A stretch of 64,000 nt of DNA from contig NC_007677.1 in assembly GCF_000013045.1 (NCBI RefSeq), positions 62,001 to 126,000 on the forward strand, read 5' to 3'. The first letter of the stretch is position 1. The number at the start of each line of letters is the position of its first letter. Below, piece by piece: positions 47,551 to 55,624 of the stretch. Source of the stretch: Salinibacter ruber DSM 13855. GTDB lineage: Bacteria; Bacteroidota; Rhodothermia; Rhodothermales; Salinibacteraceae. The translations under genes and the position numbers were made by a program. Under the pieces are notes generated by a model. That model was not told the DNA's origin. It saw nothing but the letters and a program-made list of their open reading frames with translations, and made no database searches.

Positions 47551-49854
47551 CTACGCCGCGGTGCCGTTTTCGTGCTCCTGAATGCGGGTGAGCGAGGCCT
47601 CCAGTGCGTCGCGGTGGATCACCTCGCCGGTGTTGGGCTGTACCTGTCCAAATTCGAGCACACCGGTCGGGCACGTCTCCACGCACGCCGAGCACCGGAC
47701 GCACTCCGGATCGTCCATCGGCTCGCCCTTCTGGGCGTACGCCATCACGTCGATGCCCTGGTGGCAGACGCTCGTGCACTGGTTGCACGAGATGCACTTC
47801 TTCTTGTCGGCCAGGATGCGGAAGCGGCTAAACCGGTGGTAGATGTGCATAATCGCCGCCAGGGGACAGAAAAAGCGGCACCAGAAGCGCCCGCTGAGCC
47901 AGAAGTACACCCCGAAGCCCACCATGCCGGCCAGCAGAATGTCCACCACCCAGCTGTAGCCCAGGCCGAGGCTCCCGCCGTAGAGGACGGCCCGGTAGGC
48001 CTCCGCCGCCCAGCTGCCCGGCCAGATCCACCCGCCGATCCGCAGGACCAGCAGCGCAAACGCCACCCCCATAATCACCTGCCCCGCCAGGTTCAGCTTG
48101 TTCCAGCCGGGGCCGTGCGGCATCTTCTCGCGGTGCTGGTCGCCGAGGGTCTCGGCCAGGGCGCCGCAGGTGCAAATCCAGCCGCAGTAGGCCCCCTTCC
48201 CCCAGAAGTAGATCATCCCGGGGATGAGCACGAAGGTCTGCACGAAGCAGATGGCGAGCCACCACCAGAGCGGGTCGGTGGTGAACACGTTCCAGATGAA
48301 GAGGGGCCACGCCAGGATGAACCCGTAGGCCCGCCAGTACTGGCGCCCGTGGACCGCGTACTCGCTCGTGGGGAAGAGGGCGTCGAGGACGCCGGTGGGC
48401 AGAAGGCCGTTCGCCCCGAGGTAGGGAAGGACGAATTCCGGAAGGATGAAGAGCGGCAGCACCTGAATGCCCATCAGGGTGAGCGTCTGCACCTTGATGT
48501 AGGGCGTTTTGCGCCGCCGGATGCGTTTCACCCCAAAGACGACCACGAGCGCCGAGTAGGCGAACGTGTAGTAGAAGCCCGGCTTCTGCATCGAGGTCAG
48601 CAGAATGTCGAGCGCGCCCGTTCCGCTCGTGTCGGGGGACCAACCGAACGGGAAGAACCCGGTGGCCTGCGCCCACTGGCCCACCCAGCCGCCGTCCTTC
48701 CAGCTGTAGACGGCCACCATGAAGAAAAAGAAGGCCGCGAACGCCGTGATGCGGTCCCAGCGCAGGTCCGTCAGCCAGGAGAGGCCCGACACCGCCTCCT
48801 GGAGGGAGTCGGGCACCTCGCCCCAGTCGTTGCGGAGCTCGATGCCGGAGCGGCGGAAGAAGTCAAGCGGCGCCTCCCGCCCGATCGTCGCGAAGACGTG
48901 GTCCGCGTCGACCGTCTCCGTATCGCCGTTTTCGTCGGAGAGGACGACCTCGTCCTCGCGGATCTCCTCCACGTCGGTCGGCATCTTGAGGGTGAGGCTG
49001 CCCTCGCCCTCGTGGTACGTGGCCCGCTCGTAGAGGCGCTCCACGTTCTCCTCCTTCGGCCGCACGAACTCGTCGCGCCGGTACGAGAGGGTGACGTCCG
49101 CCCCCGCCTCCGTCAGTGCAGTGGCCGCTTCCGCCGCCGAGTCGCCCCCGCCGATGACCAGGGCCCGGTCGCCGCGGCACCGCGTGGGGTCGTGCAGGCG
49201 GTGTTGCACGTGGTCCTTGTCCTCGCCGGGCACGTCCAGGCTTCGGAAGTTGCCGCTCCGCCCGATGGCCACGATCACGCGCTGGCCTCGGATGCGATCC
49301 CCGTCGGTCGTGACCACCTCGTGGCCCTCGGGGGCCGGGTCGATCCGGTGGGCCGTCGCGTGCCGCACCGGAAGGTCCTTTGTCTGGGCCTCCAACTCGT
49401 CAACGAGCGCCTCTTTCACCTGCGCGGTCACCTCAAGGTCGCTTGCCGGCGTCATTGCCTCCGGGTAGGTGTAGATCGGCTTTCCGGCCTGGAAGTCTTT
49501 GATCGTCGCAAACCGGCGCTGCGACTCCAGGACGCAGAAGGAGAGCCCGCTCTTTTGGGCCTCCCGGGCGGCGGCCATGCCGCTGGCCCCCGCGCCGATG
49601 ATGACCACGTCGTACGGCCCGTCCGCGCCCGTCGGCTCCACGGGGTCGATGCCCCGCGTGAGGAGGTCCCGCACGGCTTGTGCTCCGCCCTCGACCGAGA
49701 ATTTGAGGAGGGGCACCCCGGCCAGGTCGCCCACGACGTACACCCCGTCGACGTTGGTGCGAAAGTGGTCGTCGACCTTGGGAAGTTTTTCGGGCTTGCC
49801 GGCGGGCCACTGCAGGTGGAGCCAGTTGGCGTAGCGGGCGAGCGCGTCGAGCAT
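47551..49854 (-). CDS. Flavin oxidoreductase fused to a membrane polyferredoxin (NapH-like)
   Basis: A 767-residue protein joining a thioredoxin-reductase-like flavoprotein to a membrane iron-sulfur protein. Residues about 1-55 carry a TNVDGVYVVGDLAG motif. An FAD site IIGAGASGMAAAREAQKSGL (about 75-94) and an NAD(P) site VIGGGDSAAEAATALTEAG follow, then a GREAPLDFF stretch. The C-terminal half has several membrane helices with the NapH-type motifs CGWICTCGALAE and CRFFCPLAAI, and two [4Fe-4S] motifs, CISCNQCTSVCHQG and CVRCSACVETCPTG. It could pass electrons between NAD(P)H and a membrane or periplasmic partner. Permuted order (FAD C-terminal motif first) is notable. Confidence 0.85.
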   Translation of the reverse strand: MLDALARYANWLHLQWPAGKPEKLPKVDDHFRTNVDGVYVVGDLAGVPLLKFSVEGGAQAVRDLLTRGIDPVEPTGADGPYDVVIIGAGASGMAAAREAQKSGLSFCVLESQRRFATIKDFQAGKPIYTYPEAMTPASDLEVTAQVKEALVDELEAQTKDLPVRHATAHRIDPAPEGHEVVTTDGDRIRGQRVIVAIGRSGNFRSLDVPGEDKDHVQHRLHDPTRCRGDRALVIGGGDSAAEAATALTEAGADVTLSYRRDEFVRPKEENVERLYERATYHEGEGSLTLKMPTDVEEIREDEVVLSDENGDTETVDADHVFATIGREAPLDFFRRSGIELRNDWGEVPDSLQEAVSGLSWLTDLRWDRITAFAAFFFFMVAVYSWKDGGWVGQWAQATGFFPFGWSPDTSGTGALDILLTSMQKPGFYYTFAYSALVVVFGVKRIRRRKTPYIKVQTLTLMGIQVLPLFILPEFVLPYLGANGLLPTGVLDALFPTSEYAVHGRQYWRAYGFILAWPLFIWNVFTTDPLWWWLAICFVQTFVLIPGMIYFWGKGAYCGWICTCGALAETLGDQHREKMPHGPGWNKLNLAGQVIMGVAFALLVLRIGGWIWPGSWAAEAYRAVLYGGSLGLGYSWVVDILLAGMVGFGVYFWLSGRFWCRFFCPLAAIMHIYHRFSRFRILADKKKCISCNQCTSVCHQGIDVMAYAQKGEPMDDPECVRCSACVETCPTGVLEFGQVQPNTGEVIHRDALEASLTRIQEHENGTAA

Positions 49855-50162
49855 GGGAGCTACAGAACGGTAGGGCGAAGGCCAGGGCGGGAGAAGCGTC
49901 CGTGGACCCCAAACGAGTGGACCCCAAACAAGTGGTCGGAGGCTACCGGCCGGCGTTACGGAACCGACCCGGTGTGCAAACACACGGACAAGTTTGTGCG
50001 AAGTGCCCTTGAGCCCCGTGCGCACCCGATGCCGTGTGTTGGGGGAGCGCCGCAGGGGGCTCATCCTCATCCATGGAGGGCCGGAGGGCAAAACAGGGGA
50101 GACCGAGGACGTCGGCCCGCGTCCCTGTGCCCAACCGGATGAACCGCGGGGCGCGGGCGGCG
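49855..50162. other. Upstream region of the flavo-polyferredoxin gene with tandem repeats
   Basis: 308 bases. A 15-bp unit, GTGGACCCCAAACGA, is repeated directly (49902-49916 and 49917-49931, last copy ...CAA, plus a further GTGG), 48 bases upstream of the gene start. A GTGTG-CAAA-CACAC hairpin occurs near 49975-49988. No gene is supported. Confidence 0.5.
49902..49935. repeat. 15-bp tandem direct repeat
   Basis: GTGGACCCCAAACGA and GTGGACCCCAAACAA followed by GTGG. Iteron-like repeats this close to a start codon often bind transcription factors in a row; no known box is recognised. Confidence 0.55.
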
Positions 50163-51695
50163 CTAGGAGACAAACCACCGCCGGCTCACCTGGACGCCGA
50201 CCGCGAGCACAGTGCCCCACAGAAGGTGCGCCAGCAGGCTGTTCGGATTGAGGTTCGGGACCGGGGTCGCGATGCCGACGAGGTTAAGCCAGATCGGCAT
50301 CACGAGTCCCCCCGCCACGAGCCATAGCACGGCCCCCCACGCGGCCCCCACACCGGCCGTCCCGATCCAGGTTGTCCGCCACCACCGCGGCAGAAGGGTG
50401 AGGAGGCCGGCGTAGATGAGGGCAAAGACGAGACTGTGAAACTCGTGGGTCAGGACGCCGACGAGAAGGCTCTTTGTGCCGTAGAGCGCGCCGATGACCG
50501 GCACGACGCCGGTGGTGACGTGCATGTACGCCCCCATGACCACGCCCGCGATCAGCCCTGACAGGGCGGTGGCCCCGAGCCGGGCCGGCGCGACGCCCAC
50601 GAGGGACGAATCTGCCGGGGCGGCGGATTCGCCTTCGGCGGACTCGGAGACGCGTTCGAGGGCGATCGACACGGTGGTCCCCGCGTCGGTCACCTCAGTG
50701 TGGACGGATCCCCGAAACGTGTGGACGAATAGCCGCACGAGATACAACCCGAGCCCCGCTGTGGGGTCCCCGCGTTCGGAGATGGTCGTGCCGTTCTCCA
50801 GTGCTTCCCGGTTCTTGTCCGGCAGCCCGGGCCCCTCGTCGGACACAGAGATCGTCGCGGTGTCGGGGGTCGTGTCGAGGGCGACGGCCACGCGGGGGGC
50901 CTCCACGCCGGCGTGCTCGGCTCCGTTTTTGAGCAACTGCCCCACCACGTCCGCCAGCCGGTGATTCGCGTACGCCAATAGGTCGGAGGGAAGCGATTGG
51001 GCCACGAATGTCGCGTCGGGGTGTCTCTCTCGTGCCTGCTGGAGGGCCGTCTCGACGGCTTCCGGGACGTCCACCGGCTGCCGCTCGGCCCCGGCGCCCG
51101 GCTCGGTGAGGTCGTGCACGCTTCCCATGACGGCCTCGATGGACTCGGCCTTTTCCAGAATGGCGTCCACCGACTCCAGTCCCGTGTCCGCACCGTCCCG
51201 CAGGAGCGGGGCGCTTCCTTTGATTACCGTGACGGCGTTCATCACCCGGTCGTGTAGCAAGCGATTCAGGATGACGAGCCGATTCTGACGGTTCAGGAGT
51301 TTGCGCTGGGCGGCTTTGTTTTGGGCGGCGTACACGCCGGTGAGGGCCCCGCCCACGCTGCCCCCAATCAGCACATTCGAGAAGAGGCCGATCGTCCGGA
51401 CGTCTTCGGCGAAGGAGGACGGGCCTCCGTAGACGGTCGCCACGATGAGCAGGCCGATCACGCCGGCCCCGAGCACCGTCCACTGCGCAATAGTGCGCAC
51501 GTACCACGTCTCGAACGAGCCGATGGCGAGGGCCACGCCGCACACCGACAACGACAGCCCGAGGACGAGGGGGACGATGCCCCCGACCACAAACGCCGTC
51601 GACGCCTCCGCGTGGGCGAACGTGATGGTGTAGCGGGTCAGCACAAACCCCAAAAGTGCGATGACCAGCCCGCTAGGGGTGAATGTCCGACGCAT
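50163..51695 (-). CDS. Histidine kinase sandwiched between two membrane domains
   Basis: A 510-residue kinase. Four N-terminal helices (about 7-130). HisKA has His148 in LNRLLHDRVMNAVTVIKGSAPLL. A HATPase domain follows: LLKNGAEHAG, SDEGPGLPDK, and GLGLYLVRLFVHTFRG. After about residue 350 a second set of four membrane helices follows (ALSGLIAGVVMGAYMHVTTG, HSLVFALIYAGLLTLLPR, GVGAAWGAVLWLVAGGLVM, LLAHLLWGTVLAVGV). The HDR.MNA phosphoacceptor and domain style resemble haloarchaeal kinases. A C-terminal membrane module after the ATPase is uncommon. No receiver gene is adjacent. Confidence 0.85.
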   Translation of the reverse strand: MRRTFTPSGLVIALLGFVLTRYTITFAHAEASTAFVVGGIVPLVLGLSLSVCGVALAIGSFETWYVRTIAQWTVLGAGVIGLLIVATVYGGPSSFAEDVRTIGLFSNVLIGGSVGGALTGVYAAQNKAAQRKLLNRQNRLVILNRLLHDRVMNAVTVIKGSAPLLRDGADTGLESVDAILEKAESIEAVMGSVHDLTEPGAGAERQPVDVPEAVETALQQARERHPDATFVAQSLPSDLLAYANHRLADVVGQLLKNGAEHAGVEAPRVAVALDTTPDTATISVSDEGPGLPDKNREALENGTTISERGDPTAGLGLYLVRLFVHTFRGSVHTEVTDAGTTVSIALERVSESAEGESAAPADSSLVGVAPARLGATALSGLIAGVVMGAYMHVTTGVVPVIGALYGTKSLLVGVLTHEFHSLVFALIYAGLLTLLPRWWRTTWIGTAGVGAAWGAVLWLVAGGLVMPIWLNLVGIATPVPNLNPNSLLAHLLWGTVLAVGVQVSRRWFVS

Positions 51696-52217
51696 GCTCT
51701 CGTGCGTGTGGCAGAAGACAACAGAAGCAACGACGCGGAACGTGTTTAGGCGACGCGGGGCCGGGACGCAACCGATTCGTGTTACGTCCGGCTGCGCCCC
51801 GCTGCGTGCTGGTCGGCAAGAGAGGCCGCACACCGAACGAGGGGGGCGGTGTTCGCGGCCGGGCGATCCCAAGCTCGGATCCCGGCCCGGGCGACCGCAG
51901 CCTCGTTCCGGTGTTCTGGAGGCCCTCCGACCGGTGCCGACGAGGCATCTCTCCGTTCCGCTCGCCCCCGGTTATCGGCGGTCGGGGCGCGTGCCTTCAA
52001 CGCGGCCCTGGGTCCGACGGGGCCATTCGAGGGGGCACACGCGGGCGACCGAGGAACGAATTCCGTTGACGGAGGCACCGAAGGGGCGAGAACACTCGGC
52101 GTGCGCCCCTCCTCGATTCGGGGGCTTCCGGTGTGGAGTTCGCCCGGTGCGTAACGCTGCCCCGAAAAAGCGCCCTAAGCACAGCCGTAGATGGCTGCTG
52201 ACCTCGCGTCTTGTCCG
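51696..52217. other. Intergenic region, no gene seen
   Basis: 522 bases between a minus-strand kinase and the DUF3179 operon, i.e. a divergent promoter region. Open frames on both strands look random. I see no strong repeat, hairpin or regulator box, apart from a GC-rich, low-complexity texture. Confidence 0.5.
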
Positions 52218-53387
52218 ATGACCGATTCTCCGTCCGTGCAGCATCGATTGGTTTTCGTACTGGGTCTGGTGGGGCTCTGGATCGTTTCCGTTGCGCCGGG
52301 GGCGCGAGCGCAGTCGTCCCTCCCCCCGGACGCGCCACCGGCCCTCCAGCAGTTCGACACGGCGTACTCGAAGCACAACATCGACCTTTCGACGCTGATG
52401 TCGGGCGGGCCGCCGAAGGACGGCATCCCGTCGGTCGACAATCCCTCGTTCGTTTCGGTGGGGGAGGCGAGCAACTGGGTGTCGCCGGAGGAGCCGGTGA
52501 TCCTGCTCGAACACAAGGGCACGGCGCGGGCCTATCCGCTTCAGATCCTCACGCACCACGAGATCGTGAACGATCGGGTCGCGGGCACACCCGTGGCCGT
52601 TACCTTCTGTCCGCTCTGCTACAGCGCCCTCGTGTTCGAGCGTACGCTCGACGGCGAGCCCGTCGAATTCGGCGTCTCCGGCCTGCTCCGCAACTCGGAT
52701 CTGGTGATGTACGACCGCAAGACCGAAACGCTGTGGCAGCAGCTCACCGGCAAAGCGATCGTCGGCGACCTTGCGGGCCGGACGCTGACGCAGATTCCGT
52801 CGCAGATCGTCTCCTTCCGCCAGTTTGGGGAGACCCATCCGGACGGAGCGGTGCTCTCGCGCGACACGGGGCACGACCGACCGTACGGCCGCAATCCGTA
52901 CGCCGGCTACGACGACATCGACAACAAGCCCTTCGCCTACCGGGGCCCCACGGACGACCGCCTGCCCCCGATGGCGAAGGTCGTGGCCGTCACCATCGGC
53001 GACCGCTACAAGGCCTACCCGCACTCGAAAACCGAAAAGAAGCGTGTCCTTCACGACACGGTCGCCGGCCGGCCGCTGGCCGTGTTTCACGCCCCTGGCG
53101 CCGTCTCTGCGCTCGACGCGGCCGAGATCGCGGAGTCGAAAGAGACCGGCTCCACCGGCGTCTTCGACCGCCGCGTAGACGGGCGCACGCTCACCTTCTC
53201 CTACGTGGACGACGGGCGCTTCGAGGACGAAGACACCGAAAGCACGTGGACGGTGACCGGCAAGGCGGTAGACGGCCCGCTGGAGGGGACCCAGCTCGAC
53301 CGCGTCCAGCACGGCGACTACTTCGCCTTCGCCTGGTTTGCCTTCCGTCCCGATGCTGCACTTTATGGGGCCGGAGGAAGCTTGTAG
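52218..53387 (+). CDS. DUF3179 domain protein (exported), with CPLC motif
   Basis: A 389-residue exported protein. The start at ATG 52218 gives a signal peptide (LVFVLGLVGLWIVSVAPGARAQS). DUF3179 features: PKDGIPSVDNPSFVS, YPLQILTHHEIVND, VAVTFCPLCYSALVFER with the conserved CPLC pair, FGVSGLLRNSDLVMYDR and LWQQLTGKAIVGDL. The family has no established function. The conserved His-His and CxxC-like elements suggest metal or redox chemistry in the periplasm (inference). It is followed 54 bases later by a paralogue. Confidence 0.85.
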   Translation: MTDSPSVQHRLVFVLGLVGLWIVSVAPGARAQSSLPPDAPPALQQFDTAYSKHNIDLSTLMSGGPPKDGIPSVDNPSFVSVGEASNWVSPEEPVILLEHKGTARAYPLQILTHHEIVNDRVAGTPVAVTFCPLCYSALVFERTLDGEPVEFGVSGLLRNSDLVMYDRKTETLWQQLTGKAIVGDLAGRTLTQIPSQIVSFRQFGETHPDGAVLSRDTGHDRPYGRNPYAGYDDIDNKPFAYRGPTDDRLPPMAKVVAVTIGDRYKAYPHSKTEKKRVLHDTVAGRPLAVFHAPGAVSALDAAEIAESKETGSTGVFDRRVDGRTLTFSYVDDGRFEDEDTESTWTVTGKAVDGPLEGTQLDRVQHGDYFAFAWFAFRPDAALYGAGGSL

Positions 53388-53441
53388 GCGTGTGTCTCCC
53401 CATCCCCGCGCACGGACTTTTGCAATCATCGACGCGTTTCC

Positions 53442-54584
53442 ATGATGCCTCCTCGATCCACAGCTTGGCTGTCCGTTGGAGTGCTCGCCGGCTTCCTCGT
53501 GCTCGCGGGCTGCGACGTGGGAAGCGTTAGTGACAGTGGGAATGGGAACTCGGGCTTCAACCTCGACAGCTGTACCATTCCGACCGACCGGCTCGTGGAC
53601 GGGGGCGTTCCTCGAGACGGAATTCCCTCCCTCGACGAATTTACGTCCGGAGACGATCGACTCGTCGAAAAAGACGCGAGTAGTGCCGGCTACCTCGAAG
53701 ACGACAACCGCATTATCGGGCTGCTCTTCGGGGATCAGGCGCTGGCCGTGCCCCACAACATTCTCTGGCACCACGAGATCGTGAACGTTGACAATTGGGC
53801 CGGCCAGACCTTTGCGGTGACGTACTGCCCCCTCACAGGAACCAGTCTTGCGTTCGACCGGAGCGTGATCGATGGGGCCGAGTTCGGCGTCTCCGGGCTC
53901 CTGTTCAACAACAACCTCACGATGTTCGACCGTCGCGACGACGAGTCGCTCTGGCCCCAGATGAATCGAGAAGCGAACTGCGGGGCCAGCGTGGGCACCG
54001 ACCTGGAGATGCTCCCCGTCATGGAGATGACCTGGGGGAAATGGAAGGAGCTCCACCCGGACACGAAAGTCATTTCCTCGGAGACGGGATTCTCCCGCAA
54101 CTACACGACCTCGGGGTATCCGTACGGCGATCCCGATCCGGAGTCGTCGTACGAGCGCCCGAACAACGACAATCTGCTCTTCGACATGCCGATTGACGAC
54201 CGCCGCCCGCCCAAGGAACGAGTGCTCGGCATTCCGAACGGCGACGGGGGACTGGCCGTGCCCTTCGGCGAGCTCGACGATGGCTCCGAGGCCCGGGCCG
54301 TCGAGGTAACGGTCGGCGGAACGGACATGGTGGTCCTCTGGCGGGCCGACGCCGAGGGGGCAATGGCCTACCATCCCCGAACGCAAAGCGGCCAGTCGCT
54401 CTCACTTACCGTCGAGAATGGCCGCTTCGTAGACGGCAGCGGGCGCACGTGGACGCTCGACGGCCGCGCCCAGAACGGGTCTGCCCGACTTGAGCCGGTA
54501 CAGACCGCATATGTGTCGTTCTGGTTCGCCTGGGCGGCCGATTCCTTCCAGCCCGAAACGCGCATCTGGGACGGAAGCGAATGA
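53442..54584 (+). CDS. DUF3179 lipoprotein, second paralogue
   Basis: A 380-residue lipoprotein (lipobox VLAGCDVG). Same DUF3179 core: VPRDGIPSLDEFTSGDDRLV, PHNILWHHEIVNVDN, AVTYCPLTGTSLAFDR, FGVSGLLFNNNLTMFDR and LWPQMN. The second Cys of the CPLC motif is replaced (CPLT), and the C-terminal half has diverged from the first copy, so it may have a changed role. The last codons overlap the start of the next gene by 4 bases (ATGA), showing tight coupling. Confidence 0.85.
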   Translation: MMPPRSTAWLSVGVLAGFLVLAGCDVGSVSDSGNGNSGFNLDSCTIPTDRLVDGGVPRDGIPSLDEFTSGDDRLVEKDASSAGYLEDDNRIIGLLFGDQALAVPHNILWHHEIVNVDNWAGQTFAVTYCPLTGTSLAFDRSVIDGAEFGVSGLLFNNNLTMFDRRDDESLWPQMNREANCGASVGTDLEMLPVMEMTWGKWKELHPDTKVISSETGFSRNYTTSGYPYGDPDPESSYERPNNDNLLFDMPIDDRRPPKERVLGIPNGDGGLAVPFGELDDGSEARAVEVTVGGTDMVVLWRADAEGAMAYHPRTQSGQSLSLTVENGRFVDGSGRTWTLDGRAQNGSARLEPVQTAYVSFWFAWAADSFQPETRIWDGSE

Positions 54585-55471
54585 CCATGATCCGTCAGAG
54601 TGTCGTTGGTACCGCCGTTCTGCTTTTGCTCCTGACGGCAACCCCCAGTCACGGCCAGTGGGTCGAGGCCCCGGGCACGGGATGGGTCCAGCTTCAGGTT
54701 GCGCACCAGCGCACGCAGGAGGGCTTCAGCAAGGACGGGACGGTCGTGCCCCTAGACGAACTCGACCCGGACGCCGAGTCCATCACCACAACGGCCCGCC
54801 TTACGGGGGCGCTCGGGCTCTTCCGCGGGCTCGATGCGTGGGTCGACCTGCCCCTCCACCGCCAGGCATTCAACGGCTCGGGGTCGGACCTGCTGACCAC
54901 GGGGCTGGGGGATCCGCGCGTCTTTCTTCGGGCCGGGCCCTCTCTGCTGGGCATCCCCGAATTGCCGGTCGCCGTCGCGCTCCGCGGGGGCGTAAAGTTG
55001 ACGACGGGCACCTTCGAGAACGACGCCGAGACGATCTCCCTCTCGCAGGGGCAGCGCGACTGGAGTCTTCTGCTGGAGGCGGGGACGAGCCTCCATCCGG
55101 TGCCGATATACGTATCGGGGTGGGCGGGGCACCGGTGGCGCGAGGAGAACGAGCAGATCGCGCGCGACCCCGGAAACGAATGGGTGTTCAACACGGCCGT
55201 GGGCGGGTCCCTCGGCCGCTTCGAGTGGAAGGTGGCCGTCGACGGGCTGTTCGGACGGCCCTCCATCGACACCCGTACGGGGTTCGAGTTTGCCGCCCGC
55301 GAACTGGTGCAGGTGATCCCGACAGTGGGGTGGAGCGTGGGGCCGGGGGCCGTGCAGCTTGGGGCCCGCCTCCCGGTCCACGGCCAGTCGACCCGCTCGG
55401 ACCGCCTCCCCGCAAGCCCGACGGTTACCCTCGGGTATTTTCTGTCGTGGGACGACCCGCTTTGGAAATGA
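54581..55471 (+). CDS. Outer-membrane beta-barrel transporter-like protein
   Basis: A 296-residue exported protein (signal LLLLTATPSHGQ). The mature part has repeating amphipathic strands ending in aromatics: WVQLQVAHQRTQEGF, TARLTGALGLFRGLDAWVDL, GLGDPRVFLRAG, VALRGGVKLTTGTF, and the terminal strand VTLGYFLSWDDPLW. This resembles the 'phenol-degradation MetA-like/transporter' outer-membrane family. Translational coupling to the DUF3179 lipoprotein suggests they act together in the envelope. Confidence 0.75.
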   Translation: MTMIRQSVVGTAVLLLLLTATPSHGQWVEAPGTGWVQLQVAHQRTQEGFSKDGTVVPLDELDPDAESITTTARLTGALGLFRGLDAWVDLPLHRQAFNGSGSDLLTTGLGDPRVFLRAGPSLLGIPELPVAVALRGGVKLTTGTFENDAETISLSQGQRDWSLLLEAGTSLHPVPIYVSGWAGHRWREENEQIARDPGNEWVFNTAVGGSLGRFEWKVAVDGLFGRPSIDTRTGFEFAARELVQVIPTVGWSVGPGAVQLGARLPVHGQSTRSDRLPASPTVTLGYFLSWDDPLWK

Positions 55472-55624
55472 CGACTGCGGGAGCGCTTCCATCCTAGACG
55501 GGCGTCCGGCGGGTGTTACGATTGACTGAAGAGCCCCCTGTACGCGGCTGAAAACTTGGAGCCGTCGCGGTCGCCCTGTACCTTAGAGGCGGTCTCACAG
55601 TCTATTCACATTCCCCGATCCATC

